From the NCBI RefSeq assembly GCF_002162375.1, contig NZ_CP021425.1, positions 861,001-925,000 of the forward strand: a DNA stretch of 64,000 nucleotides, written 5' to 3'. This stretch comes from Oleiphilus messinensis (GTDB lineage: Bacteria > Pseudomonadota > Gammaproteobacteria > Pseudomonadales > Oleiphilaceae). The position numbers and the translations under genes are program-made. The notes under the pieces are model-generated. The model did no database searches and was not told the DNA's origin. It saw only the letters and a program-made list of their open reading frames with translations. This document shows positions 49,222-58,446 of the stretch, piece by piece. The first letter of the stretch is position 1. Each line of letters starts with the position of its first letter.

Positions 49222-50838
49222 TTACGTACGCTTTTTATAGTGTGCAAAGGTAATTCTGAAGCAACTATTTGTCTCACTATCATTAATATAATCCAGGTGG
49301 GCTTGATTTGCTTCACAGATTTCCCGTGAAAGATACAAACCCAGACCCGTGCCACTGCTGTTGGTGGTGAAAAAAGGTTCGAATACATGAACGATATTGT
49401 CGGAGGATATACCGGGTCCTTGATCAATTATATTAATAAAGGACTTATCGGTGTTCGTGGTGCTACCGACTTCCAAAGTGATCGTGGACTTTCCGGTTTT
49501 TTGCTTGCTGTAACGAAGCCCGTTGTCGATCAGGTTTGTCAGCACTTGTTCAAGTTGGCTCGAATCAAAACGGATATACGCGTTTTCTGATTCAGGTTTA
49601 AAGGTGATGTCCGCCTCGATCCCGCCACTGGCAAGGTAATCATCAATAAATTCCTGAAGCCAGGTGTTGAGCTCAAGGATTTGCTGGTCTGGTTGTTTCC
49701 GCCGGGAAAGTTGAAGCACGTTTTCGATAATGCCATTCATCCGGTTCGCGTGACGCAAAATAATATCGGTCATTTTTTTATCACCGGGATCCAGATTGAC
49801 GGATTCGGACAGCAACTGTGTCGCATGGCTAATCGCGCCCAGTGGATTGCGTATTTCATGGGCGATACCTGCAGTCAATCTTCCCAGTGAGGCAAGTTTC
49901 ATTTGTTGTGCTTGTTGGGCGACCTTGCTGGTATCCTCAAGGAAAATCAGAATATCGTGGCCCTGGTCTTTATCCAGTCGAGTGAAATTGGCTTGCACCT
50001 GTGTTCGAGAGCTTTGTGATTTGAACGGCTCCGTTCTCACTTGGGGTTCCAGGCGCCAATGATCCAATCTCTGCTTGAGTTCAATTGGCAGGGTGGTGGG
50101 CGTCGGCTGAACGGCGTCGCTGGATGGCTCGAGCAGAAGACTTGCTGCATGATTCATCATGCGCAAATCGCCAAACTCGTCGGTAACAATAATACCGGTT
50201 TGCATGCGCTGGATAATCTGGTGGTTGAGCATCTCGAGTTCGGCAATATTCTTGGCGCGCAATTGTGCTAATTTTTCACTGGCGCTGATCCGTCGTGATA
50301 TGTTTTGTAAAATAAATGCCGCTGCGAAATAGATAATGCCCAAAATGCCGGACTGTACGATTTCAGAGGGTTCCCGGTTGTGTTGTATAACCATGTAAAT
50401 GGCAATGGAGAGGGTGCATAACGCGGACAGCGCTGCCAGAAATACGCCTGGTTTCCCATAAAGCAGAATATTCCCTGCAGCAACAGAAATAATGATCAGG
50501 TTCGCGATACCGCTGCTGGTGCCCGTGGATGAATAGAGTAAGCCGTTGAGAATCAACACATCAATAATCATCGAGAACAAGACATGCTCGATACTGGGTT
50601 TGAGACCTGCAAGCAATAGAAAGGCGATAAAGATATTCAGTGCCAGGTAGCAGATTGAGCCTATCTCAAAGAGAAAAAGGTGCTGAAATTGATTGACCTG
50701 GGGTTGGGTGAAAAAGAAGAGCGAACCGACGAGTATCAGGCCCACAACCACACGATAGTGGTTGTATATACGAAATAGTTTGGCGGAATTATCCATAACC
50801 GACTGTGGCGTTCCTTCTGTAGGGTTGGATGTCAGCAT
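49222..50838 (-). CDS. pilS: Sensor histidine kinase PilS
   Basis: A membrane histidine kinase of about 538 residues with six hydrophobic segments in the first 180 residues and a PAS-like domain (LEMLNHQIIQRMQTGIIVTDEFG). The H-box is SLGRLTAGIAHEIRNPLGA, and the ATPase boxes are NLIDNGLRYS, DQGPGIS and SGTGLGLYLS. This layout is that of PilS, which senses PilA in the membrane. Several starts are possible: ATG 50838 is used, ATG 50796 or a TTG at 50922 are alternatives, and no ribosome site decides between them. Confidence 0.92.
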   Translation of the reverse strand: MLTSNPTEGTPQSVMDNSAKLFRIYNHYRVVVGLILVGSLFFFTQPQVNQFQHLFLFEIGSICYLALNIFIAFLLLAGLKPSIEHVLFSMIIDVLILNGLLYSSTGTSSGIANLIIISVAAGNILLYGKPGVFLAALSALCTLSIAIYMVIQHNREPSEIVQSGILGIIYFAAAFILQNISRRISASEKLAQLRAKNIAELEMLNHQIIQRMQTGIIVTDEFGDLRMMNHAASLLLEPSSDAVQPTPTTLPIELKQRLDHWRLEPQVRTEPFKSQSSRTQVQANFTRLDKDQGHDILIFLEDTSKVAQQAQQMKLASLGRLTAGIAHEIRNPLGAISHATQLLSESVNLDPGDKKMTDIILRHANRMNGIIENVLQLSRRKQPDQQILELNTWLQEFIDDYLASGGIEADITFKPESENAYIRFDSSQLEQVLTNLIDNGLRYSKQKTGKSTITLEVGSTTNTDKSFINIIDQGPGISSDNIVHVFEPFFTTNSSGTGLGLYLSREICEANQAHLDYINDSETNSCFRITFAHYKKRT

Positions 50839-51107
50839 GCGGTGAGTGTGTTGAGAGGTGATGCGATTAGTTGATCTGATGGCTGGAGTAGAGTCTCTGC
50901 TCAGCCTGTGCTCGAGGTACAAAATGTCTCAGGCCTTACTTGTCTGCTTGAAAGCAGAGGAGGCTTTTATAGATATTAGTTAAGCGGCACGATTTAGCAA
51001 ATTTCTAGCGCTAAGATGACGAGCGGGGGAGCGGGTTTGGCAATTTGTGTTTTCCACAACCGTTCGTACCCGCTTTGTGTACTTTTTTGTACACAGATTG
51101 TGTGGAC

Positions 51108-51983
51108 TTAATCTTCAGAGAATAAACTGAAGTTAAACAACTCACTCAAGCCCCGGTTTTGCCGGGCCACACGATTGGAGTTAAATTTCATATTGGCATC
51201 AAATGCTTCACTTTCCGGATAATTCGCGGCCAATACCACGAGTGCGTCATCGGCTTTGTCCGGTAATTCCAATTGTTGATAAAGTTCAACCATGAGAATC
51301 AGTGCCTGCTCTGTGGCCGGCGTATCGGAAAAATGATCGACGATGTATTTGGCCCGGTTTACGGCTGCGATATAAGCTTCGCGACGGATGTAGTATTTGG
51401 TGACATGAAGTTCATAGTCCGCGAGGCGGTTGCGGATGTAGACCATGCGACTTCTGGCATCCGGTGCATATTCACTGTCAGGAAATCGCTGTAGCAATGC
51501 AGAGAAGTCACTGAACGCACGTCGCATTTCGCCGGGATCCCGTGAGGTTTCGTCAATCGGGAACCATTGCGCTGCCAATCCGATGTCCATGTTATAAGAG
51601 GCTATACCCCGGATATAGTAAGCGTAGTCAACGTTTTCACTACTGGGATGCAGACGAATGAATCGGTCTGCTGCGGCCCTGGAGCCTTCCAGATCCAGAC
51701 TGCCATAGCGAGCGTAGATTAAATCCAGTTGAGCCTGTTCTGCATACCTTCCAAATGGGTAACGGGATTCCAGTGATTCCAGTTCGCGCGTTGCCTCCAG
51801 AAAGTTTCCCGACTTAAGGGCTTTGCGCGCGTTGTCGTAATATTCTTTCTCTGACCGCTCGATTTCTTCGGTTGTGGCGCAGCCAGTAGCGAGCAGAAAG
51901 GCGCTGCACAGACAGAGGATAGAGCCAAGTCGAATAAGCGTTCTGGTGAGGTGCACGTTGCTTTGCAGGTGTTCCGAGGTCAT
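51108..51983 (-). CDS. bamD: Outer membrane assembly lipoprotein BamD
   Basis: BamD (ComL) is an essential TPR lipoprotein of the BAM complex that inserts outer-membrane proteins. The product of about 291 residues has a signal peptide with lipobox LLATGC (Cys 35). TPR-rich segments match E. coli BamD closely in NFLEATRELESLESRYPFGRY, QLDLIYARY, RDPGEMRRAFSDFSALLQRFPDS and the RLADYEL stretch. ATG 51983 is preferred to an in-frame TTG three codons earlier. It is divergent from rluD, the common arrangement. Confidence 0.95.
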   Translation of the reverse strand: MTSEHLQSNVHLTRTLIRLGSILCLCSAFLLATGCATTEEIERSEKEYYDNARKALKSGNFLEATRELESLESRYPFGRYAEQAQLDLIYARYGSLDLEGSRAAADRFIRLHPSSENVDYAYYIRGIASYNMDIGLAAQWFPIDETSRDPGEMRRAFSDFSALLQRFPDSEYAPDARSRMVYIRNRLADYELHVTKYYIRREAYIAAVNRAKYIVDHFSDTPATEQALILMVELYQQLELPDKADDALVVLAANYPESEAFDANMKFNSNRVARQNRGLSELFNFSLFSED

Positions 51984-52210
51984 AAAGTTCAACAGTCTGG
52001 TTGTTAGTGTTTAAGTTCGCTCTGCACCGGTTACCCATTACCTTTGGTAAATGATTTTCTGTTGAAAGGATATCAACATGGTAAACTGGTGTTTTAGTGC
52101 CGCTCGGGCATTATTTCACAACTTGTAATTGAATCCAAAGTGAACCTTCATTAATTACGAGTTAACAACGCGAAGCGTTCCACTTTAGTTATTGGAGATA
52201 GATGTCGTAG

Positions 52211-53281
52211 ATGTCCGATTCTGATCAATTTGAAAATACGAGCAATGACTCACCCTCAATGGATACCGTCGCTGATGAGGCAGACCCGAATCAAGATGAT
52301 GACTTTAATGCGGGTTCTGACGCACTTGAAGTGATACATGCCGAGTTTGCAATTCCGCTGGATCTTGCAGAAAAACGGCTGGATCAGGCTGTAGCTGCAT
52401 TTATGCCAGAGCACTCCAGAGGTCGAATCCAGGGTTGGATCAAAAGTGGGGCGCTCACTCTCAATGGCGCTGCGGCGAAAGCTAAAGATAAAGTTATTGT
52501 CAATGACAAGGTGGCCATTCGGGCTGAAATCGAGGGATTGGAGCGTTGGAGTCCCGAGGCCATCCCGCTGGATATCGTATTTGAGGATGAGCATATACTG
52601 GTGGTGAACAAGCCGGTGGGGCTCGTGGTTCACCCCGCTGCAGGTCATCCGCGTGGCACGCTGGTTAATGCCTTATTACATCATTGTCCGGAGGTCGACA
52701 AACTGCCCAGAGCGGGTATTGTTCACCGGCTTGATAAAGATACCAGTGGTTTAATGGTGGTTGCAAAGTCTCTCATCGCCCACACTTCATTAGTGAATCA
52801 GTTACAGGACCGCTCAATGGGGCGGGAGTATGAAGCGATTGCCTGTGGCATGATGACGGGTGGGGGGACGGTGCATGAGCCGATTTCACGACACCCCCAT
52901 AACCGGTTGAAAATGGCCGTACACCCTACTGGTAAAGATGCCGTTACACACTATCGGGTACTGGAAAAATTTGCTGCGTTTACACATATCCATTGCAAGT
53001 TAGAAACCGGGAGAACACATCAAATTCGAGTTCATCTGGCCCATATCCATCACCCGCTGGTCGGAGACCCGATTTATGGTGGGCGATTGAAATTGCCATC
53101 AGGTGCCAACGAGGAAATTACAACGCTGTTGCGAAGCTTCACCCGTCAGGCGCTCCATGCTCGAAGGCTGCAGCTGATTCATCCCGCATCCCAGGAGCTA
53201 CTGTACTGGGAAGTCGACCTGCCTGACGATATGCTGCAACTGTTGGAAGGTATCCGTAAATTTGACGCACAACGAGGTTAA
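52211..53281 (+). CDS. rluD: 23S rRNA pseudouridine synthase RluD
   Basis: RluD modifies 23S rRNA helix 69 (positions 1911, 1915 and 1917). The 356-residue product has an acidic Ser/Asp-rich N-terminal extension of about 45 residues, then an S4 RNA-binding domain (RLDQAVAAFMPEHSRGRIQGWI). The catalytic core has Asp in HRLDKDTSGLMVVAK (near residue 178), HPAAGHPRGTLVNALLHH and LETGRTHQIRVH. The extension is longer than in E. coli RluD (326). It is probably co-transcribed with pgeF. Confidence 0.96.
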   Translation: MSDSDQFENTSNDSPSMDTVADEADPNQDDDFNAGSDALEVIHAEFAIPLDLAEKRLDQAVAAFMPEHSRGRIQGWIKSGALTLNGAAAKAKDKVIVNDKVAIRAEIEGLERWSPEAIPLDIVFEDEHILVVNKPVGLVVHPAAGHPRGTLVNALLHHCPEVDKLPRAGIVHRLDKDTSGLMVVAKSLIAHTSLVNQLQDRSMGREYEAIACGMMTGGGTVHEPISRHPHNRLKMAVHPTGKDAVTHYRVLEKFAAFTHIHCKLETGRTHQIRVHLAHIHHPLVGDPIYGGRLKLPSGANEEITTLLRSFTRQALHARRLQLIHPASQELLYWEVDLPDDMLQLLEGIRKFDAQRG

Positions 53282-53365
53282 ACTTTTCAGTCGCAAAGTA
53301 AACTGTCAGTAAATCGAAACTAAACAGAAACTAAATCGAAAGAAAACAAGCCTGACGAGGAGAAA

Positions 53366-54181
53366 ATGATGCGAGATGCTGGCGTTAAAGGCGACATTGA
53401 ATCCGATGAGTCAGGCTTTATCGTGCCCGATTGGCCCGCGCCAGCCTCTGTAAGTGCATTGGTAACCACGCGCACGGGAGGGGTAAGTTTATCACCCTAC
53501 GAGTCATTCAATTTAGGGGATCACGTTGGCGATGACGAGAGGGCCGTCGCCCAAAACCGGATACGACTGTCAGTGCTGAGTGGCTTGCCCTCAAAGCAAG
53601 TTCGCTGGCTCAGCCAGGTACACTCCGATCGTGTTCTGGAATACCGGGCGATCGCTGATGCTGATCCGGAGAGGGCGGCTGAAGAGGCAGATGGTGCAGT
53701 TACCTCATGCTTGAATTTAGCTTGCGTAGTTATGACTGCAGATTGCTTGCCGGTTCTGCTGTGTAATCAGCAGGGCACGCGAGTTGCGGCGGTTCATGCT
53801 GGGTGGCGAGGACTGTTGGCAGGCATATTGGAAAATGCCGTCCGATGTTTTGATACCGGCGATCAGCTATTGGCCTGGCTGGGCCCCGCCATTGGGCCAA
53901 ACTGTTTTGAGGTCGGGCCTGCAGTTTTTGATCCATTTACGCAGCAAAGTGCTGCGGCCCGATCAGCGTTTACGGCCATAGAATCGAGCGCCAAGGCCCA
54001 AGGCGAACGCAAATGGTTGGCGGATATATACACGCTTGCTCGAATACGGTTAAATCAGGCCGGTGTTTCCGACGTCTATGGCGGAGACTTTTGCACGGTC
54101 ACGGAGGCGGACCGTTTCTTCTCATATCGCCGTGACGGTGTAACCGGGCGCATGGCTTCGATGATCTGGTTGACCGAATAA
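53366..54181 (+). CDS. pgeF: Multicopper-fold purine nucleoside phosphorylase / peptidoglycan editing factor PgeF
   Basis: A 271-residue YfiH/laccase-domain protein. The zinc-binding site residues are in SQVHSDRV (His near 90), ADCLPVLL (Cys near 133) and AAVHAGWRGLL (His near 150). In E. coli, YfiH edits peptidoglycan precursors, and homologues have adenosine deaminase and purine phosphorylase activity. A strong GAGGAG site precedes ATG 53366; a second ATG follows directly. It follows rluD, as in most gammaproteobacteria. Confidence 0.93.
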   Translation: MMRDAGVKGDIESDESGFIVPDWPAPASVSALVTTRTGGVSLSPYESFNLGDHVGDDERAVAQNRIRLSVLSGLPSKQVRWLSQVHSDRVLEYRAIADADPERAAEEADGAVTSCLNLACVVMTADCLPVLLCNQQGTRVAAVHAGWRGLLAGILENAVRCFDTGDQLLAWLGPAIGPNCFEVGPAVFDPFTQQSAAARSAFTAIESSAKAQGERKWLADIYTLARIRLNQAGVSDVYGGDFCTVTEADRFFSYRRDGVTGRMASMIWLTE

Positions 54182-54184
54182 AAC

Positions 54185-54201
54185 GACCGGAATCTCCGGT
54201 C
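54185..54201 (+). terminator. Likely terminator after pgeF
   Basis: A perfect 7-bp GC-rich stem GACCGGA/TCCGGTC with a 3-base loop lies 4 bases after the pgeF stop and is followed by a T/C-rich stretch. Confidence 0.5.
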
Positions 54202-54249
54202 TATCCTTCCTGAAGATTCAAATCCTGTATTTTTATTGATCTATGTCAC

Positions 54250-54277
54250 CTTGAAGTTGGCAGAAATGGCCTTAGAT
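54250..54277 (+). promoter_or_regulatory. Sigma32-like heat-shock promoter of clpB
   Basis: CTTGAAG (54250-54256) matches the sigma32 -35 consensus CTTGAAA at six of seven positions. CCTTAGAT (54270-54277), 13 bases further, matches the CCCCATNT-type -10 partly. It points to clpB, a classic heat-shock gene. Confidence 0.6.
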
Positions 54278-54353
54278 AGGGGGTAAGTGCAATCCTGAAT
54301 CGGCTGCTCAGCGTTAAGCCTTCATCGGGATCAAGTCAGTTTACGAGGTAGCT

Positions 54354-56945
54354 ATGAGAATCGATAAATTAACCAGCCGTTTGCAATTGGCTTTAGCGGA
54401 CTCTCAGTCCCTGGCATTGGGAAAAGACCATAACTTTATTGAACCCCTTCATTTGATGTACGTGATGTTGGATCAAAAAGGCAGTTCTTTAAATCCCCTG
54501 CTCAAGCAATTGGGAGTGGATGTTTCTGCCCTCAAAAAGCAGGTCGCGCAAAAAGTAGATGATTTGCCCATCGTTAAAGGCAATGACGGCGATGTGCATA
54601 TGTCCAATGAATTGGGACGTCTGTTTAATATTGCCGATAAACTGGCGCAAAAACGTCAGGATCAATACATTTCCAGTGAGTTAATACTTCTGGCAGCGCT
54701 GGAAGACCGGGGGGCACTGGGCGAGTTGTTACGTCAAACCGGCGTCCAGAAAGAGATGCTGGAGCGGGCAATTGATGCAATCAGGGGAGGGGAAAAGGTG
54801 ACCGATCAAGGTGCAGAAGAAAACAGACAAGCCCTGGACAAGTACACGATTGATCTTACCGCACGGGCGACAGAAGGTAAATTGGATCCGGTAATTGGAC
54901 GCGATGACGAGATTCGTCGAACGATTCAAGTATTGCAACGTCGTCGGAAAAATAATCCCGTGTTGATTGGTGATCCGGGAGTGGGAAAAACGGCAATTGT
55001 TGAGGGGCTGGCTCAGAGAATTGTAAATGGAGAGGTACCTGATGGTCTGAAAGACAAGCGCGTTCTCTCTTTGGATATGGGTTCTTTAATTGCAGGAGCT
55101 AAATTCAGGGGAGAGTTTGAAGAGCGACTTAAAGCCGTTTTGAATGAGCTGGCAAAGCAGGAAGGGCAAATCATTTTATTCATCGATGAGCTGCACACTA
55201 TGGTCGGAGCCGGTAAGGCCGAGGGCGCAATGGATGCGGGCAACATGCTAAAGCCTGCACTCGCCCGGGGTGAGCTGCATTGTGTCGGGGCGACTACGCT
55301 GGATGAGTACCGCGAATTTATTGAAAAGGATGCGGCACTTGAGCGACGCTTCCAAAAAGTATTGGTTGAAGAACCGGACGAACAGGCGACTGTAGCCATA
55401 CTGCGTGGATTAAAAGAACGTTATGAGGTTCACCATGGTGTTGAAATTACCGACGGTGCAATCATCGCTGCAGCAAAACTTTCCCATCGTTATATCACCG
55501 ATCGGCAGCTACCGGACAAAGCCATCGATCTGGTAGATGAAGCGGCAAGTCAGATTCGTATGGAAATGGATTCGAAACCGGAGGCTCTGGATAAACTGGA
55601 GCGACGCTTAATCCAGCTGAAAATTGAACGTGAGGCATTGAAGAAGGAAGCAGATGCGGCATCAAAGCAACGTTTACTGGATCTCGATAGTGTGATCGCA
55701 GGTATAGAGCAGGAATACGCTGATCTGGAAGAAATCTGGACCACCGAAAAAGCGGCATTGCATGGATCGCAGAAAATCAAGAGTGACCTGGAGCAAGCGA
55801 GAGTAGATTTGGAAGCGGCTCATCGCGCAGGTGATTTAGCCCGGATGTCCGAGCTTCAGTATGGTCGTATACCTGAGCTTGAGCGGCAGCTGGACATGGC
55901 CAGTCAGGCCGAGATGATGGAGATGAAATTGCTCCGTAATCGCGTGACTGACGAAGAAATTGCCGAGGTCGTTTCCAAATGGACGGGAATTCCAGTTGCG
56001 AGGATGCTGGAAGGTGAACGAGAGAAGCTGCTTCGTATGGAAGAGGCGTTGCATGATCGGGTCATCGGCCAGGATGAGGCTGTTACCGTAGTTGCGGATG
56101 CCGTGCGGCGTTCTCGCGCCGGGCTGGCGGATCCCAATCGACCCAACGGGTCATTCCTGTTTCTTGGGCCCACCGGTGTGGGTAAAACGGAGCTTTGTAA
56201 ATCGTTGGCGGAGTTTCTGTTTGATACCGAAGATGCAATGGTACGAATTGATATGTCGGAGTTTATGGAAAAACATTCTGTTGCCCGTTTAATTGGTGCG
56301 CCTCCCGGTTATGTCGGTTATGAAGAAGGCGGTTACCTTACTGAAGCTGTTCGACGTAAACCATACTCGGTGTTGCTGCTCGATGAAGTCGAGAAAGCAC
56401 ATCCTGATGTATTTAATATCCTGTTGCAGGTGCTTGAAGACGGTCGTTTGACTGATGGTCAGGGGCGTACGGTTGATTTCAAAAACACGGTTGTCGTGAT
56501 GACGTCAAATCTCGGCTCTGATGTGATTCAGCAGTTTACCCGTGACGAGTCACAATATGAGTCAATGAAAGCGGCGGTCATGGATGTGGTAGGCGGGCAT
56601 TTTCGTCCAGAGTTTGTGAACCGGATCGATGAAGTTGTGGTGTTCCATCCGTTACGGTCCGAGCAAATTGCGGGAATTGCAAAAATCCAGTTGGAGATTT
56701 TGAATCAGCGCCTGGCTGACCAGGATATTGCGTTGAGTGTTTCTGATGCGGCAATGAGTAAACTGGCGGAGGTAGGGTACGATCCGGTATACGGCGCTCG
56801 ACCACTGAAGCGAGCTATACAGCGCTGGGTTGAGAACCCGCTGGCGCAGAGTATCTTGTCTGGGCGCTTCGGTCGTGGTGACGTGATTGAAGCTGAAGTG
56901 GAGGGTGATGGGTTCCGGTTCGAACGTATTCAGGCCAAGCACTGA
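54354..56945 (+). CDS. clpB: ATP-dependent disaggregase ClpB
   Basis: ClpB rescues aggregated proteins together with DnaK. The 863-residue product has the N-domain, first AAA+ module (GDPGVGKTA, near residue 206), and the long middle coiled coil (about 410-525, Leu/Glu/Arg rich). The second AAA+ module has GPTGVGKTE near 605, followed by the C-terminal domain. No ClpP-binding IGF loop is present, which separates it from ClpA/ClpC. Length matches E. coli ClpB (857). Regulation by heat shock is supported by the upstream promoter. Confidence 0.98.
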   Translation: MRIDKLTSRLQLALADSQSLALGKDHNFIEPLHLMYVMLDQKGSSLNPLLKQLGVDVSALKKQVAQKVDDLPIVKGNDGDVHMSNELGRLFNIADKLAQKRQDQYISSELILLAALEDRGALGELLRQTGVQKEMLERAIDAIRGGEKVTDQGAEENRQALDKYTIDLTARATEGKLDPVIGRDDEIRRTIQVLQRRRKNNPVLIGDPGVGKTAIVEGLAQRIVNGEVPDGLKDKRVLSLDMGSLIAGAKFRGEFEERLKAVLNELAKQEGQIILFIDELHTMVGAGKAEGAMDAGNMLKPALARGELHCVGATTLDEYREFIEKDAALERRFQKVLVEEPDEQATVAILRGLKERYEVHHGVEITDGAIIAAAKLSHRYITDRQLPDKAIDLVDEAASQIRMEMDSKPEALDKLERRLIQLKIEREALKKEADAASKQRLLDLDSVIAGIEQEYADLEEIWTTEKAALHGSQKIKSDLEQARVDLEAAHRAGDLARMSELQYGRIPELERQLDMASQAEMMEMKLLRNRVTDEEIAEVVSKWTGIPVARMLEGEREKLLRMEEALHDRVIGQDEAVTVVADAVRRSRAGLADPNRPNGSFLFLGPTGVGKTELCKSLAEFLFDTEDAMVRIDMSEFMEKHSVARLIGAPPGYVGYEEGGYLTEAVRRKPYSVLLLDEVEKAHPDVFNILLQVLEDGRLTDGQGRTVDFKNTVVVMTSNLGSDVIQQFTRDESQYESMKAAVMDVVGGHFRPEFVNRIDEVVVFHPLRSEQIAGIAKIQLEILNQRLADQDIALSVSDAAMSKLAEVGYDPVYGARPLKRAIQRWVENPLAQSILSGRFGRGDVIEAEVEGDGFRFERIQAKH

Positions 56946-57006
56946 TGGGGATGTCGTTTTCTTGATGTTGGCGGATGCGCATTTGATTTGAGTCAGTAAT
57001 AACAGG

Positions 57007-57037
57007 AATCTTGTCAGGCATACTGACTGGCAAGATT
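57007..57037 (+). terminator. Hairpin between clpB and the YdcH-like gene
   Basis: An 11-bp stem with one G-U pair (57007-57017 with 57027-57037) and a 9-base loop. No T run follows, so termination may be partial. Confidence 0.35.
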
Positions 57038-57062
57038 TAACCACAATCAATAAGGGCATTGC

Positions 57063-57305
57063 ATGACTATAGAAAAACACGACCTACATCATGAATTTCC
57101 AGAGATGGCAGATGAAATTCATGAATTGAAAACCAGTAATGCACATTTCGCAAAATTGTTTGATCAGTACCATAATGTCGATCAACAAGTTCGTCGCATT
57201 GAAACCGGCGTTGAAAATACGTCGGATGAGTTTTTAGAGCAGGTCAAGAAAGAGCGTTTGAATTTAAAAGATCAATTGTTTCAAATGCTAAAAGCGATCG
57301 CTTGA
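57063..57305 (+). CDS. YdcH/DUF465 family small protein
   Basis: An 80-residue, highly charged, all-helical protein with the DUF465 pattern: EFPEMADEIHELKTSNAHF, FDQYHNVDQQVRRIE and a C-terminal KKERLNLKDQLFQML. These small proteins form coiled-coil dimers; their function is unknown. It may be read through from clpB across a weak hairpin. Confidence 0.85.
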   Translation: MTIEKHDLHHEFPEMADEIHELKTSNAHFAKLFDQYHNVDQQVRRIETGVENTSDEFLEQVKKERLNLKDQLFQMLKAIA

Positions 57306-57443
57306 TTCATGGGCCTCTCCCTGCAACCCGTATTTCTAGGGTTGTTGGGAGGGCTGTGTTGACCGAATGGTTGGCGAGTAGGCCAGATAAGCTTTTTTCA
57401 GGTTTGGAATGTCTTGGGGGCGGGCGAGCGCTAACGCGCCTAA

Positions 57444-57878
57444 TCAGTCACAGTTTTCCTTCACGATGCGTTCGGATTCTTTTACCTGAGCCTGTTTCTG
57501 TTCATCACTCAAGTATTTATATTCTCCCGTTTCTTTATCCTTTATACGTATTCTTGAGTAGCTTTGTAGCTTGCTTAGATTGGTCTTGGCAATCTCGCAG
57601 GCCTTTTTACGCTGCTCCTTGTAGGCCGCCGCGGCGGCAGGGTCGCCAGCGGTTGGTTTTGCTTCATCTGTTTTACTGGTTGCGGCTTCCTGAGTGGGCG
57701 CACTATGGCCGGTTTTAACTTCCAGAGATTCGCTGCTTTTATCCGACGGCCTCCGGTCTCCGTAGTGAATGACACCATTGTCATCTGTCCATTTGTAGAT
57801 TCTTTCTGCCTGAAGGGCCGTTGGAGCCAGTATCGACATCGCCAGAATGGCATTGAGCAAGAATTGTTGCTTCTTCAT
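57444..57878 (-). CDS. DUF4124 domain periplasmic protein
   Basis: A 144-residue exported protein with signal peptide 1-24 (ending LQA) and the N-terminal DUF4124 core IYKWTDDNGVIHYGDRRP (residues 27-44). A low-complexity Ser/Thr/Ala linker and a basic helical tail follow. DUF4124 proteins are common in gammaproteobacteria and their function is not known. A short Lys/Glu-rich region near the end (KYLSDEQKQAQVKESER) is typical. Confidence 0.85.
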   Translation of the reverse strand: MKKQQFLLNAILAMSILAPTALQAERIYKWTDDNGVIHYGDRRPSDKSSESLEVKTGHSAPTQEAATSKTDEAKPTAGDPAAAAAYKEQRKKACEIAKTNLSKLQSYSRIRIKDKETGEYKYLSDEQKQAQVKESERIVKENCD

Positions 57879-58446
57879 TTTGTTTCCTGAAAGCTAAATA
57901 CTATTTAAAGTTAAAGGGCTTCCCAAATGAGCTCCGCACTTTATTCCTTAGTAAGTACCAGAAAAGAAATATAGTAAACACCGGAAAGCAATACCCGAAG
58001 TCGGTGTTCTGATAATTACGGATAACTGATCTTTAAAATATAGCTTGTTAATGGGTGAATGTACTAAAAAACTCGAAATTTGGGAGATATTTACGCTTAA
58101 TTAAGAAATCAGTATTGACTCTAGTTCACATAATGTCAGAATTACCGATTGCTTGAAGCAGAGCAATATTCATTCAGCAATCCTGTAATGTTAGTTCTCT
58201 GTTCAGACCTCACAGAGTGAGTGTTGCCGACTTATAGACTTGATCATTTTTGATGAACTGCATGACAAGTGAATCTTTGTTATGGCCAGTTTCAAAGTCT
58301 CGAAGGGGCGTGCAAACAATCTTTGCACCCTTTTGATGTGGCGAAGTGTGGCAACTTTCCGGGTTTCCAAATTCCATAAGAATCTATTGGCCGGTAGTCA
58401 TACAAATTCTCAAAGTTCCTATGAGATTTAAAGAGGAAAAATAACC
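57879..58446. other. Long AT-rich divergent region upstream of ilvI
   Basis: About 570 bases between the DUF4124 gene and ilvI. The first 300 bases are AT-rich and hold no convincing gene. A hairpin lies at 58303-58334 (separate entry). A short frame at 58253-58336 (27 codons) is not rich in Leu, Ile or Val and is not a convincing leader peptide. The region is long enough for Lrp-type multi-site control of ilvIH, which is inference from E. coli. Confidence 0.4.
58303..58334 (+). terminator. Terminator-like hairpin in the ilvI leader region
   Basis: GTGCAAA (58310-58316) pairs with TTTGCAC (58322-58328) around CAATC, and the stem extends with AAGGGG against CCTTTT past a bulged C. A short T run is part of the stem. 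It lies 112 bases before ilvI and might attenuate it or end an upstream transcript. Confidence 0.3.

Noticed and set aside
50984..50998. Sigma54-like GGCAC...GC site near pilS
   Set aside because: GG and GC are separated by nine bases instead of ten, and the site points away from pilS toward the 3' end of bamD.
57302..57718. 138-codon frame on the + strand after the YdcH-like gene
   Set aside because: It lies opposite the DUF4124 gene, whose signal peptide and domain are clear; the translated product has no recognisable features.
58253..58336. Leader peptide for ilvI attenuation
   Set aside because: The 27-codon frame has no run of Leu, Ile or Val codons and no good ribosome site.
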